Shown here in pieces: positions 1 to 10,171 of a stretch of 64,000 nt of DNA. How positions within the stretch are numbered: position 1 is the stretch's first letter; every line of letters begins with the position of its first letter. A model generated the notes under the pieces. It searched no databases and was not told where the DNA came from. It saw nothing but the letters and a program-made list of their open reading frames with translations. Source of the stretch: Ianthella basta (lineage: Eukaryota; Porifera; Demospongiae; Verongiida; Ianthellidae); contig OZ025881.1 in assembly GCA_964019415.1 (NCBI GenBank), positions 1,540,580-1,604,579 of the forward strand, written 5' to 3'. The translations under genes were made by a program, and so were the position numbers.

Positions 1-70
1 GTCTGCAGCAAATGATCTCATCAGTTCCTGGCTCTGGACAATCAGGATACTCAGATGACCAGTGTGGGTC
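1..70 (-). CDS. RNF213: RNF213-like exon after the AAA+ module, cut by window edge
   Basis: The minus strand after an acceptor at about 71-76 (ttcatag) reads THTGHLSILIVQSQELMR and on to FAAD at the window edge. In RNF213 proteins a comparable segment follows the first conserved AAA+ module (a helix with a Q/S-Q-x-hydrophobic-M-R pattern). The first base completes the proline codon left open by the exon ending at 1421, so the phase agrees. The exon runs out of the window; its donor is not seen. Confidence 0.6.
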
Positions 71-1420
71 CTATGAATGTTTGCATGCGTATGGTGGGGC
101 AATTAGGTGAGAAGCAGGTAGTATGAAGCAACATCTAATATATATAGTTAGTAGCAAGCAGTGACAATAACATTTACAATGCCAGTGATACTACAGCAAC
201 ATAGCTAAACAGTGATATCACACAAACACAGTGACAGTGACACTCTCACAGTGAAATTCCTAGTGACAGTGACAGCTGATTTGTGGTTACAAGGTCATTC
301 ATTGCCTTAAAAGTGGAATCGCATAGGCATATCATGAGCGCGTATGTGATCAAACAGCCAGCAAAGTATGCCAGTGCATGCATTCTGAAAAGGCACATAC
401 ATGCAGTGTACTAAGTTACCCCTTTGGCTTACGTGGCTGACAATATCTGCAAAGCCCTGAGCACCTCTGCATGGGCTTTTTCTGAGACAGCCACACTGTA
501 ATCCACAATTTCTACGTGATTGTGCGACTGCGCATACATACGCAACAGGTCTCAGCTCACCTGATGAGCATGTGATAATCGAGCCAAGAAACGTGGCTGA
601 GAGGATTGTCATCATGTCCAATATTTGCCAGCCAGAAGCACAGATGGATTGAGGAGACATTGTAGTTAAAGCATAAAGTAATGGGATTTTTGGCTGCAGC
701 TTCTATCTCACATGTCACTGGCAAGATGGCAGCCAGTGTGAGATGAAACACAAATTTAAGCACATGTACTGTATCTGCATCTCTTCAACCAAGCATTTTT
801 GTAAAATCCATCACCAAACTGTTCTGAGTCACAGCATAAACTATCAGATCGCTGCTATTCTAGCATTTTAGTGTCCAAATAACCCTCTGGATTTATGTCA
901 AGCAAGTGGCAAAAGTCACACAGTGAGGTGATGGGGTAAGTACAGACCTGGTTGTGCTTTGCTATGCTGAGAGCAACAAATAGGTGCATTTGAGGATCAA
1001 GATTGAGGTGGAGGAGTGGGCTCGGAATGGATGATAGTGCTGGATTGTCCATCATCATTTACACTGAGTGAATGAATGTTCATATTAGTGCTTTCAAACA
1101 ATTGTTTCAAATTATGGTACATTGATAACGGTGTGTTAATAATAACCCTCCGGGTCAACAGAAAATCATTTTGTACAGCTGTCAAAGATTAGCATTTCAC
1201 AAATGATGTACTTATACGTATGTCAGACGAAGTTAATACTGTGATGATAAGAGCAGAGATCAGGGCTTCTAATCTTGCCAATAGTTTTTCCCTGCCCAGT
1301 CTCTGTGTTTAGAAAAGCAACTAAAACATGCATTTCAAATCTAGGTGTGACATGTCCTGCCACTTCCGGTTTGGACATGTCATACCTGTGAATGCGTGCA
1401 ACCTAGCGTTATACACTCAC
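71..1420 (-). other. Intron of the RNF213-like gene, no recognised element
   Basis: The donor is gtgagt at 1415-1420 and the acceptor is at about 71-76. The sequence is AT-rich and unique-looking. Short open frames at 307-660 and 855-1058 on the minus strand have no recognisable domain and no convincing splice pair. I see no transposon ends here. Confidence 0.5.
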
Positions 1421-1653
1421 GGGTTGACATCATGTGCGATCATCTCCATCTTAGCTTTGATGTACTGTTCTTCTTGCTCACTGCCTAGAGCTCCATAATC
1501 CCACTTCAGGTAGCGGATGGTTGGGTGCAGACGATGTACATTGTAGGAGCCCCTCACCCATGACTCAGAGGGACGGCTCTTCTCCAGGAGAATCACACTG
1601 TTACCACGGTGAGGGTTGCATGCTGCTATGATGAAGATGTTACTTTGAATAGG
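1421..1653 (-). CDS. RNF213: RNF213-like exon with AACNPHR sensor-region motif
   Basis: The acceptor is tgtag next to 1653 and the donor is gtgagt below 1421. The translation starts PIQSNIFIIAACNPHRG and continues through SWVRGSYNVHRLHPTIRYLK, WDYGALGSEQEEQYI. The F-I-I-A-A-C-N-P-H/Y-R block followed by an exposed V-H-x-L-P-P/H-P loop and W-D-Y/F-G is the hallmark of RNF213 AAA+ modules just after Walker B. The exon is 233 bases, phase 0 at entry and phase 2 at exit, matching the next exon at 1-70. A shorter exon starting at 1625 would also have an AG acceptor, but it loses the beta strand before AACNP and breaks the frame. Confidence 0.85.
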
Positions 1654-1739
1654 CTACAGGTAGTCAATAGAAGACATTTGATATGTACTGCAGTGGTATG
1701 TACAGAGGGAGGGGATGGACACACACACACACACACACG

Positions 1740-1779
<40 letters not shown>

Positions 1780-1856
1780 CACAAACACAACACCAAACCA
1801 TCACCATCATTGCACCAACACAATACAGTTGGGTCATAATGCTGCACAAGACCCAC
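1654..1856 (+). repeat. Intron with (CA)n microsatellite at 1719-1789
   Basis: A short 203-base intron between the Walker B exon and the AACNPHR exon. About one third of it is a (CA)n tract with a few g or aa interruptions. The polypyrimidine side on the coding strand is therefore partly made of the repeat's (TG)n complement. Confidence 0.8.
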
Positions 1857-1937
1857 CTGTCCGAAAAAAGTCCGGTCCACAAGCACCTCCTTCAGAAGAC
1901 CCATGCATGAAGATGTGTTGATCTCATCTAGAAACAC
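1857..1937 (-). CDS. RNF213: RNF213-like exon with Walker B motif
   Basis: An 81-base, phase 0/0 exon between an acceptor catgcag (just above 1937) and a donor gtgggt (just below 1857). It encodes VFLDEINTSSCMGLLKEVLV then DRTFFGQ. The hydrophobic strand ending in D-E is the Walker B motif, which binds magnesium and activates water for ATP hydrolysis. The N-T-x4-G-L-x-K-E continuation is typical of RNF213 (D-E-A/I-N-T). Both catalytic acidic residues are present, so this module looks hydrolysis-competent by sequence. Confidence 0.88.
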
Positions 1938-2102
1938 CTGCATGAGACAAGCAAAGTATGAACCACAACTGTCAGGCCATCACTTCCAGGTCAGATATAA
2001 TTATAAGGGGTAATGGTAATGGTATTTACAGGGACAAAGTTGGAGAAAGAGATGATGCATCTGTTTCAGTCATAGCATGTGTGTGTGTGTGTGTGTGTGT
2101 GT

Positions 2103-5100
2103 CAGCTGTGAAAATCAAGATGGCGGATGCGACAAAGCGGGCGCTCAACTGGTCTAGCAGAACCTAGGTAATGATTGTCAGAAGAGGACTGCTACCCGTT
2201 TCCAGGCCCAAGAACGCCTAGCGACAACATCGGGATCTGATCCCGACAGAATCGCGAAGCAGAAGTGACCAAATGGCGAGTCGACGCTGCGATGACACCT
2301 CGAAGGTACCCAAAAAACGAACGGGAGACGCATCCTGTGAAGACCTCGCTACGAAGAACAGCAACGCCACACCGGTGCGTCAGGCAACCACAGGACCTGA
2401 CTCGGAGCTAACGGGACTCCGGCAGGCGGATGAGGGATGCATCTCCCCAACGACTGGCGGGCGGAGGAGGGCACCAGTAGCCCCAACGGCCTCCCGTTAT
2501 TTTCTGAGGAGTTCTCGGACCCTTACCTGCACTAGGGATACGCGTGCAGGACCAGGCTTGAGGCCGGCCACCTCATCCACTATGGTAAGGGCTAGGAAAA
2601 CGGGATCGCGACAAAAACCGTCGGACGGGACTGAGCAGCAGGTAGCAAGCGCAGTATCTACCAGCAAGTCTTCGCAGAAGGCAGGTCAGAAGTGCGGAAA
2701 GAGGAAACAGGACCAGAAGAAACTGCCACCAAGGATGAAAAGAAAAGAAGTTAAGAACAGACTATTGAGCGCTCACGAAGTACAAAGGTTTGGAACTTGG
2801 AATGTGCGTACTCTTCGCGGTATAGGAAGGCCCGAACAGCTGGCAATGGAGATGAAACGGTACAGACTATCCATCCTAGCAGTAACAGAAACCCACCTCA
2901 GTGGCGAGGGAGAAATGCTGCTAGATGAAGAAGGCAGATATACTCTGCTATTCTCTGGAAGGCAGGATGGTCGAGGTGTCGAGGGAGTAGGGCTAGCACT
3001 GTCACCACAAGCACGAGAAGCACTGCGCCACTACCAAAGCATATCAGCTAGAATCCTGACGGCAGAGTTTCTGACACGAGTTGGCCCACTGATGATTGTA
3101 GTAGCATATGCCCCCAACAACCAGGACAGTGCTGAAGAGAAGGACCAGTTCTATGAGGATCTCAACTGCATCTTGTCGAGAGGTAACAGGCAGGTGATGT
3201 TAATGGGGGATCTCAATGCATCGGTAAGTGAGGGTCTGCATGGAGTAGTTGGTCCCTATGGACTTGAGGCTACAACTAGTGACAATGGTGAAAGGCTTGT
3301 TTCATTTGCATGTGCCAATGGTCTATGCCTTACCAATACCTTCTTTGCCCACAAACGTATCCATCAAGCGACATGGTACCCCCCAGATGCCAGGAAACCA
3401 CCCAGCCTCAAGGATTACATTCTGGTAAAGCAGAGGATGATGTCATCAATCCTGGATACCAGGGTCTACCGTGGAGGAGATGTTGACAGTGATCACCGTC
3501 TCGTGATCATGTCAGTACGGTTGAGACTATGCAAGAAGCCAAAGGAGAAAAGGGGGAGGCGTTTCGATGTGAAATTTCTGCAAGATGTGTCCATCAAGGC
3601 TGATTTTGCAAACATCATAAAAGAGGGTTTTGAGAAGAGGAAAGCAGAGGGAACTGTTGAGGACAGGTGGAAGGAGATGAAGCAGACTATCATGGAGTCC
3701 AGCAAAGAACATCTACAATGGAAGAGGAAGAAACAGAAGAAGTGGATAAGCGATGACACAATGCAAATCATTGAAGCGAAGAGAAAGGCGTACAGACAGT
3801 GGCAAGAGTGTAGAACAGATGCAGAAAGACAGAGAGAATATCAAACCCTTCGAAGAGCAGTGAGAACAGCAGTGAAAGAGGACCGAGAGAGGTGGTTGCA
3901 GGAAATGCTGGAGGAAATGGAAGACTGCCTGAAGCGTAACAGACAAGGAGATTTCTTCAGGAAGCTAAGAGACCTTAATTCAAACAAAGTTAGGCCTACA
4001 CCAACCATCCTGGATGAAAGTGGGCAACCGCTCAAGAGCAAGGATGAGAAATTAGCACGCTGGAAGAGGCACTTTGAAGGAGTGTTAAATGTACAGGGCA
4101 CTGTAACTGAGGAGGTGATTGCTGGTGTGGAAGACTTCTCAACAACAGATGCAGCAGAATTAACAAGGGAGGAAGTGGAGTGTGCAGTCAGTAAACTGAA
4201 GAATGGCAAAGCAGTAGGAAGTGATGAAATAGCAGGAGAGATGGTAAAGAGTGGAGGACAGGCAATGATTGACTGGTTGTGGGAGTTGCTGAAAGAGGTC
4301 TGGAAATGGAAGAATGCCATCTTGATTCTAATCCACAAAAAGAAGTGCAGGAAAGTGTGTGATAACTATCGAGGAATCGCCTTGTTGAGCATTCCAAGAA
4401 AGGTACTCTCTCTCATACTCCATGAGAAGCTACAGGCCATCATAGATCCCCAGCTTCTGGAGTCACAATGTGGGTTTCGGAAGGGTCGTGGGACAACAGA
4501 TCAAATCTGGGTGACGAGGCAGATCATTGAAAGAGCAGTGGAATATGAAACGGCAGCACATCTTTGCTTCATAGACCTCACCAAAGCCTATGACTCTGTA
4601 GACCGTAGTGCCCTTATTGCCACCCTAAAGAACTACAAAGTTCCCGGTCACCTAATTGACATCATCAAAGAAATGTACACTGGCACATGGTGCCAGGTGA
4701 AGACTGCTGAAGGTTCCTCTGAGGAGTTTAAGGTTGAAAGTGGAGTCAGACAGGGATGTGTTCTGTCTCCACTCCTCTTCAATTGTTTCATGGATAAGAT
4801 CCTCAGAGAGACATTGGAGACAACACCAGGAGGATGGAGCATTGAGTACACAACCACAAAGGGACTGTTCCTCTCCTACAGAGAGAAGACTCCAGCAACC
4901 ACTGACATCCAGAATATCCAGTATGCGGATGACTTAACCCTGGTGGCTGAAACCAGAGAAGAGCTGCAGTTTATGGTGGACACTCTCGACAGGACCTGAA
5001 TGAAGTGGGGGATGGACATCAATGGAGCGAAGACAAAGATTATGAGTATTGGAGCAGGTACTGATGACCAACCAACAATCACACTGAGGGGCAATGCACT

Positions 5101-5772
5101 GGAGGCTGTGGAAGAATTCTCCTATCTGGGGAGTAAAGTGGGGCAGACTGCTAGAGTAGATGGAGAGGTGAGCACACGATTGGAGAAGGCAGCCACTGTG
5201 TACCAGATGTGGAGGAGGAAGGTGTTTAGAAGTCGAAGTGTGAGTAAGAAGACCAAGGCTCATGTGTTCAGAGTGATGGTAATGTCTGTACTTCTGTATG
5301 GATCGGAGACATGGGCAATCACTCAGCAGGACCTTAAAAGATTGCATGCCTTCCAGATGAAGTGCCTGCGAGACATTATTGGAGTGACCTTGTGGAACAA
5401 GAGAAGAAATGAGGATATTTTGGCAGAAGTAGGCGAAATACCAGTGGAAGACCAGGTGAAACTGAGATGACTGCAATGGTTTGGTCACCTCCAAAGGATG
5501 CCAGCCCACCGGCCACAGCGACAGGTGCTGAAATGCCGGCCACGAGGCAAGAAGAGGAAGCCTGGAGGAACCTCACTCCGCTGGATAGACATTGTCAATA
5601 GGGACCTGTCCAAGATCACCAACTGGGAAGACCTAGTGAAGGACAGAGCCCAGTGGCGGTCTGCTATCCACCAGCTATATCTGCCAGCTAGCTCAACCAA
5701 CTCTGTCTGATGTTTGTCGTGATGTCGCCCAACATCCAATTGTGGACAAGGTGTACAAAGGAGGAGGAGGAG
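2103..5772 (+). mobile_element. RTE-like non-LTR retrotransposon, nearly full length
   Basis: One long coding region for an APE-type endonuclease followed by a reverse transcriptase lies between two dinucleotide tracts. About 170 bases of apparent 5' UTR (2103-2272) come before the first ATG, and about 60 bases follow the final stop at 5708-5710. The domain order (endonuclease, RT, no RNase H) and the phrasing of the RT resemble RTE-clade elements often misannotated as craniofacial development protein 2-like. It is antisense to the RNF213-like gene. Only two nonsense codons break it, so the insertion is young. Confidence 0.85.
2273..5710 (+). pseudogene. RTE-like endonuclease/reverse transcriptase ORF with two TGA stops
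   Basis: The first ATG is at 2273; roughly residues 1-165 are a basic, low-complexity N-terminus rich in K/R/S. Endonuclease motifs follow: FGTWNVRTL (Asn), AVTETHL (Glu), VAYAPNN, MLMGDLNAS and DSDHRLV (His). The RT has FRKGRGTTDQ, CFIDLTKAYDSVD, SGVRQGCVLSPLLFN and IQYADDLTLVAE, so the catalytic Asp residues are intact. In-frame TGA codons stand at 4997-4999 and 5468-5470; the second fits a CpG decay from CGA in LR-R-LQWFGHL. The remaining frame continues to NSV at 5705-5707. RTE proteins nick the target and copy the element RNA in place. With both stops it is probably inactive. Confidence 0.85.
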
Positions 5773-5870
5773 GTGTGTGTGTGTGTGTGTGTGAGTCTGT
5801 GTGTGTGAGTCTGTTTGTGTGTGTGTGTGTGTGAGAGAGAGAGAGTCTGTGTGTGTGTGTGTGTGTCATG
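5773..5870 (+). repeat. (GT)n tract with GA interruptions after RTE 3' end
   Basis: Imperfect (GT)n and gagaga runs directly follow ggaggaggaggt, which closes the RTE 3' region. They could be the element's microsatellite tail or a pre-existing intronic repeat. Confidence 0.7.
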
Positions 5871-5901
5871 TGCATGCACATACAGGTGTACATGCACCTA
5901 C

Positions 5902-6008
5902 CGTCACTTTAGGCATGGTGCTGCCTGTTGCTGCCCATTTGTCCTTCAGGTCTGATCCCTGCTTAAAAATGGGTAGGAAGAAGTCAGAGAAGTCTTTGGG
6001 AGTCAGTG
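5902..6008 (-). CDS. RNF213: RNF213-like exon between Walker A and Walker B
   Basis: The acceptor tgcatag lies next to 6008 and the donor gtaggt below 5902. The exon takes two bases to finish an Ala codon and then reads LTPKDFSDFFLPIFKQGSDL, KDKWAATGSTMPKVT, ending in phase 0 directly before VFLDE. In RNF213 the interval between the K-x-x-V-H-A/G strand and Walker B holds such a helical insert. The length is 107 bases. The T-P-x-D-F / F-F-L-P pattern has no catalytic residue I can name. Confidence 0.75.
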
Positions 6009-6171
6009 CTATGCATAAAACAGATAGAGAGATGGAGAAAACAGTAAGAGCCATGGCTCTAGCACTTAGTGAGAGTAATCATCTACATGTACAAAGGTAG
6101 TCAAGAAACAGTATTACAGCAGCAGAGTCAAGGACAATCCAGCACTGCCAAGGCCATCATCTGGCATGGGC

Positions 6172-6512
6172 ATAAATTCTCTTTGAAGGGAGGGCTTCTC
6201 AGCTGGCTCAGGCATCAGAAAGGGTTGGTTCTCCAATACCAGCTTCACAACAGGGTTGAAAACCTTGCCGACGTTTTGACCAGATGCTCTGGTCTTCTTC
6301 AGGGCGAAGATAAGCTAGTGCGAGCACTGATCATTTTTATAGCCTAGCATCACATCATGCGCTGTCACCGGAAGCCACATCAAGGGGTGCTAGCGCTAGC
6401 TTATCTTCGCCCTGAAGAAGACCAGAGCATCTGGTCGAAACGTCGGCAAGGTTTTCAACCCTGTTGTGAAGCTGGTATTGGAGAACCAACCCTTTCTGAT
6501 AAATTCTCTTTG
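6172..6512. mobile_element. Penelope-type terminal unit, inverted pair, 14-bp TSD
   Basis: A 313-base unit (6186-6498) is flanked by the direct repeat ATAAATTCTCTTTG at 6172-6185 and 6499-6512. The two halves are inverted copies of each other: one reads from gttggttctccaataccagc on the plus strand, the other is its reverse complement ending at agaaccaaccctttctg. Each half holds a core of the form CTGAAGAAG, stem, CGAAACGTCGG. The same sequence occurs at 27.8-28.5 kb and 41.9-42.1 kb, and its coding remnant (PEEDQSIWSK...) lies next to a GIY-YIG domain there, so I assign it to a Penelope-like retroelement. Confidence 0.8.
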
Positions 6513-6937
6513 TACGTACATACTGTACGATAACAAGCCCATGACAGGCTAAATGCTGCAATGAATCTTCAACCAAGAAGTGACTCTGTTGGTGCTTGAT
6601 CATGCAAAGAAAGTGACTGACATGACATGAGCATAGCACATACGGCAGAAAGGCAGCAAAGATAATGTATACATAGCGTATTGTAACAGAGGAAGCACCT
6701 AGCAACTTGACGATAAGGCTCGTATCACATATAGCCAATGGCTGAAACGTTGTTTGGTTTCTACAACAAGAATTAGTATTAAGTATAGCATGTTATTACA
6801 GCATGCTAGTTTGCATTCAGCCTGGGAACACATACGGTGAAGGAGCAACATCTGCAGTTTTCAGTAGCAGAAATTTAATGATAGTAGTTGTTACGTGCCC
6901 TAATTGAAATTTCTTCGTGTGTAGCTGTGTACTTTAC
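6513..6937 (-). other. Intron remainder, nothing recognised
   Basis: AT-rich intronic sequence between the Penelope unit and the next exon. The donor of the upstream exon (gtaaag) lies at 6932-6937. No element ends or coding potential were found. Confidence 0.4.
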
Positions 6938-7013
6938 CTGCATGCACATTGAGCTTGTAGAATGTCCTGATAGGCTGGGCCCTCAGGAGGTAGAAGAGCA
7001 GTCCTGCAGTAGC
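6938..7013 (-). CDS. RNF213: RNF213-like exon, KLNVHA strand
   Basis: A 76-base exon between acceptor cctacag (above 7013) and donor gtaaag (below 6938). It reads ATAGLLFYLLRAQPIRTFYK then LNVHA, with one base left over that joins the next exon as Ala. RNF213 homologues have a corresponding K-L/V-x-V-H-A/G-G/A strand after the Walker A helix. The phase agrees with both neighbours. Confidence 0.78.
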
Positions 7014-7085
7014 CTGTAGGAATTAAGGTAGAGAATTATGTATACAAGTACATACTACGTACTGTATGTACTACTTACACAATCA

Positions 7086-7555
7086 TATTACAATAAACGT
7101 AATGCACATTTCGATGTTCAGGAATTATTACTACTTCAATTTTGACAAAACATCACGAAACATGGCAAAAGTATGGAGAGGTGTTGGAAGTGTAACACAT
7201 AGCGAAATTTGGGTTAAAGTCATTGTGTTCTGGTTTTGCATCTTTTATAGCTGCCACCATATCTAAGAGATCGAGAAAAGATGGCATTTTGTTGTGTAAC
7301 ACTTCCTCCAATGTTCACCAAACTTTGAAGAGTACATCACAGCAATCCGGGGAGTGACTTAAGGTAGTTAGCGCTTTTACCGTTCGACTCCTTTCGACAA
7401 ATGGATTAACATAAGAGAATACTATGCACAAGGAGAACTATGGAGTTAGTCTACGGAATGCTCACAATTAAATAGACAGTTTCCATCGGTTAAATGATCA
7501 GATATTAAACTATAGGCCATGAACCCACCCAAAGGGTGGGTATTCAGTTAGCTGA
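7086..7555 (+). mobile_element. MITE-like repeat with terminal hairpin, copy 1
   Basis: This is about 470 bases and collinear with 63338-63815. Shared landmarks in order are ataaacgtaatgcacattt, a block around ccatatctaagagat, a block ggattaacataag and a terminal hairpin (ACCCACCC aa AGGGTGGGT at 7524-7542) followed by attcagttag. It has no coding capacity. It lies in the intron between exons 7795-8201 and 6938-7013. Confidence 0.7.
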
Positions 7556-7794
7556 ATTAATACAAATATACGTACTTTGGCGACAAGTACCACTGGAAAG
7601 CTAACCCTACCGACCCATATCTCTTTTCATTAATTTTGTTAATAATTAAGTTCAAATGCCCAATTTGGAAAGTTGCATTCAGTTACCTTCTTCATCACAT
7701 TAAGCCATCAAAGAAGAGATATTCTCCAGCTAGCTCAACATCTATGTACATATACATACTGTACAGGAGTACGCATGCATGCAGTGTACAGTAC

Positions 7795-8201
7795 CTGTGA
7801 ACTTTGTGTAGTTCTGAAGTGCTCCATCATTGCTGGGAAATCACGATCAGGGTACTTCCTGGCATCTTCTCCCTCAACTGGTGCCCTCTCCTTCCACACA
7901 GTCTCGAAGTCCAGCAGAGTGACGACTGGTGAAGTGGATATTTGCTGCACATAACTGGCCAGGACTTCGTGAAACATTCCCTCACTTTTCGAGGAGCCAT
8001 CAGCAGAAATGATCACGTGTGAGAGGGAGCAGACCTTCTCCAAGTCTTCCAGCAGCACAGGGGTGTTCTCCTGGATGTTGTTAAGCAGCTGCATGTAGGA
8101 TGCCATTACATCTTCTGGAGCCTGAATTGCTGTGAAGTGCAAAAAAGAAGTGGAGCCCAACAGGGATACCAGGCAGAAGTCATTGATGCTTTTAACCTGA
8201 C
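7795..8201 (-). CDS. RNF213: RNF213-like exon, long linker inside AAA+ module
   Basis: A 407-base exon with acceptor gtgcatcag and donor gtactg. Its first two bases complete the Cys codon left open by the Walker A exon, which fixes the acceptor at 8201 rather than the alternative AG five bases further in. It reads QVKSINDFCLVSLLGSTSFL, a middle block with ENTPVLLEDLEKVCSLSHVI, and SPVVTLLDFETVWKERAP near the end, exiting in phase 0. It is mostly helical and acidic. I recognise it as part of this gene by phase and position, not by a catalytic motif; it makes the Walker A to Walker B distance unusually long. Confidence 0.75.
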
Positions 8202-8594
8202 CTGATGCACAAAATGCCTAACATTAGAGTACATTGTACTTCAATAAGTTTCAGCTCATTCATAATAAGCTATAATTCACTATTCTTCTATACTGTGTTC
8301 TTTACTATGTATGTACACCTGCACATACAATAAAAACTCCATTGCAACCATGGAGGGTGAAACCACCGTACATCAATCAAACAATTAATCAATCAGTACA
8401 GATGTTCCTCCAATACTGGAGGTCATCCTTACATATCTTATACAAGCTAAATGACAGTAAGAGGATGATAATACAGTGGAACCTCACTTATCCAGTCGTC
8501 GAAGTAACAGGCGCCTCGGTCTACCGGGCAGGTGTTATGCATTATAGCAAGCCGGCCATTTTATTACTACATACGCTGACGTCATGATTGCCTT

Positions 8595-8831
8595 GTGCAT
8601 AGTGTGAAGATTGCTAGCAGAAAGCGGCGAATCATTATGCTCAACCACATGCTAAAGATTATTGATGACTTAAAGGAAGGAAAGTCCCAGCAACTCATTG
8701 GTGACATCCATGGAGTTCTGAAGTCTACTGTTGGTGACATATGGAAGGATCGAGGGAAGAGTGCAAATCATGAAACAAACCACTATTTATATGATGACTT
8801 ATGCATAATACAGTTTGAATCAATTGATTAA
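8595..8831 (+). pseudogene. Tigger-like transposase N-terminus (CENP-B type HTH remnant)
   Basis: The frame reads MHSVKIASRKRRIIMLNHML then KIIDDLKEGKSQQLIGDIHG, VLKSTVGDIWKDRGK. The K-I-I-D-x-L-x-E-G-K-S-Q...I-x-x-x-x-x-V-x-K-S-T-V-x-x-I-W pattern is the DNA-binding HTH of CENP-B/Tigger transposases. The frame ends at 8831 and no DDE domain remains between this point and the right end. It sits just inside the left terminal repeat, as expected. Confidence 0.7.
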
Positions 8832-8939
8832 AACATAGTAAAGTAGTTCAATGCAAATTAAAGATTGAAACAAACTAAAATCCTAACAATAAATCATGCA
8901 TGACATTAATTAAACAATCATACTGATCAATTAAATCAA

Positions 8940-10052
8940 ATGAAATCAATCAAATCAACTCAATTAAATCAATCAATCAATCAATGCTTAGGGAGCTAGT
9001 CCCCAAGACGGAAGCTGCGTTGCCCCTTTGGACGGCCACAGATAGCCTCTGGAGGAGGTAGGCAAACGAACTCTCCTCACCCGTCGCTTGTCTGAGGCGG
9101 TTGCCAAGGTCCCTCAGGAACTCCAGGGTCAGCGGGCCACAAGCACCTGAGGTCTCGATGGCAACTGGGGTGAAGAAGTAAGCTGGGCCCAGACAGCTGT
9201 ACTTGGACTTCTTCTTGCTCTCTGCTGCTGCTGCCACTGCTCCTGCTTCATTGGTGGCACTTAAGAGATACGAAGGGGCAAAGGTGTCTGGGCTGGTGGC
9301 ATCCCAAACCAGATGCTTCCCACTCTTCCAAGGGACCACAGTGACCCCATCAGGACGTTTTCCGTCTGCCCGTTCCAAGCCTGATGGCTTAAGTCGCGAG
9401 GGGACATTAGCCGCAGACAGTGATCTGTGTATAACATCATTTAATGCTGCATGGCGGTAGTGACGTCCCTGGCTTCTTCGACAGCTGAGGCCGTGCGTTG
9501 ACAGGGCATCGACCTCTGCACCACAGTGAAGGCAAGTGTGGGGGCTGCACAAAGGGGTTCCCAGGCGTAGACCAATTGCAATCCTGACTGTCTGGTCTTC
9601 CATGCGTAGGCCAAGGGGAGAGATTGGCAAAGCTTCCAACCAGGCTCCTGACTCTCTAGTTGAACATGCAAGCAAGCGGGCTCGGGCAGTGGGGCTGGGT
9701 GCTGTCTGCAGGAGGCTGTCAGCAACTGAAGCCACTACGATGCTGTCCCATGACCTCTGATGTAGCCTGGCTTCTCCTTCTGGTGGTGGAAGGCTGTGAC
9801 CCTTTGACCAGCAGGCCTCAGCTTCACCCTGGTTGGAGAGGGGTGCATCATGAAGATGGGGAGGCACAATACGGCGCACCAGATCAGAGGAGGCGGCTGT
9901 TGAGGCCAGATAAGCTGATGGCGCCAGCTGCACTGCTCTTCTGATGCCTAGTCCCCCTAACCTCACTGGGAGTGTGGCCTGGCTCCAGCTGGTGCTGTCA
10001 TCCGGAAAACGGATGTTGGTGATATCACTTACGATGGACTTCAGGAGCTCAT
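8940..10052 (-). mobile_element. 5'-truncated LINE with restriction-like endonuclease (type B)
   Basis: Reading on the minus strand, it enters inside the RT C-terminus at about 10052 and ends with a (TTGA)n tail at 8944-8985. 5' truncation plus a short-repeat tail is typical of target-primed reverse transcription. The same family recurs at 37.9-39.7 kb. It is inserted inside the Tigger-like element. Confidence 0.75.
8977..9966 (-). pseudogene. LINE C-terminal protein: Cys/His finger and PD-D/E-type nuclease
   Basis: Open for 329 codons: RLGGLGIRRAVQLAPSAYLA, then C-L-H-C-G-A-x8-H-x4-C-R-x3-G-R-H-x-R-H, then KRPDGVTVVPWKSGKHLVWD followed by ATSPDTF, then an LEFLRDLGNRLRQ helix region. The Cys/His cluster followed by P-D-G...W-D-A-T resembles the zinc knuckle and restriction-like endonuclease of R2/NeSL-type LINEs that cut target DNA. 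The frame extends upstream without a Met (ELLKSIVSDITNIRFPDD). It is a fragment without the RT core, so cannot move on its own. Confidence 0.72.
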
Positions 10053-10171
10053 CATAATATTATAACCACTATTTAGCCCAGCCTGACTCATAAATGTAAA
10101 TTTATACCATACATGTATATGTTTTTAAGCTTTATGTACTTGTGACCAGTGTTTTTATGTAGCTATGTGCA

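Larger units (their letters stand above)
1938..5901 (-). other. Intron hosting an RTE-like retrotransposon
   Basis: This intron separates the exons at 1857-1937 and 5902-6008. Apart from about 150 bases next to each exon and (TG)n/(GT)n tracts at 2078-2102 and 5773-5870, it consists of the plus-strand retrotransposon at 2103-5772, which is antisense to the host gene. Confidence 0.75.

Noticed and set aside
307..660. 117-codon frame on the minus strand near the window start
   Set aside because: No recognisable domain, no suitable acceptor/donor pair, and not needed for phase between the exons at 1-70 and 1421-1653.
1609..1921. Several open frames of Thr/His or Cys/Val repeats
   Set aside because: They are translations of the (CA)n/(TG)n tract in the intron at 1719-1789; the same applies to 5688-5897, 25530-25905, 58065-58440 and 60053-60342.
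3493..4338. Antisense open frames under the RTE element
   Set aside because: Shadows of the endonuclease/RT coding sequence on the other strand; no domains of their own.
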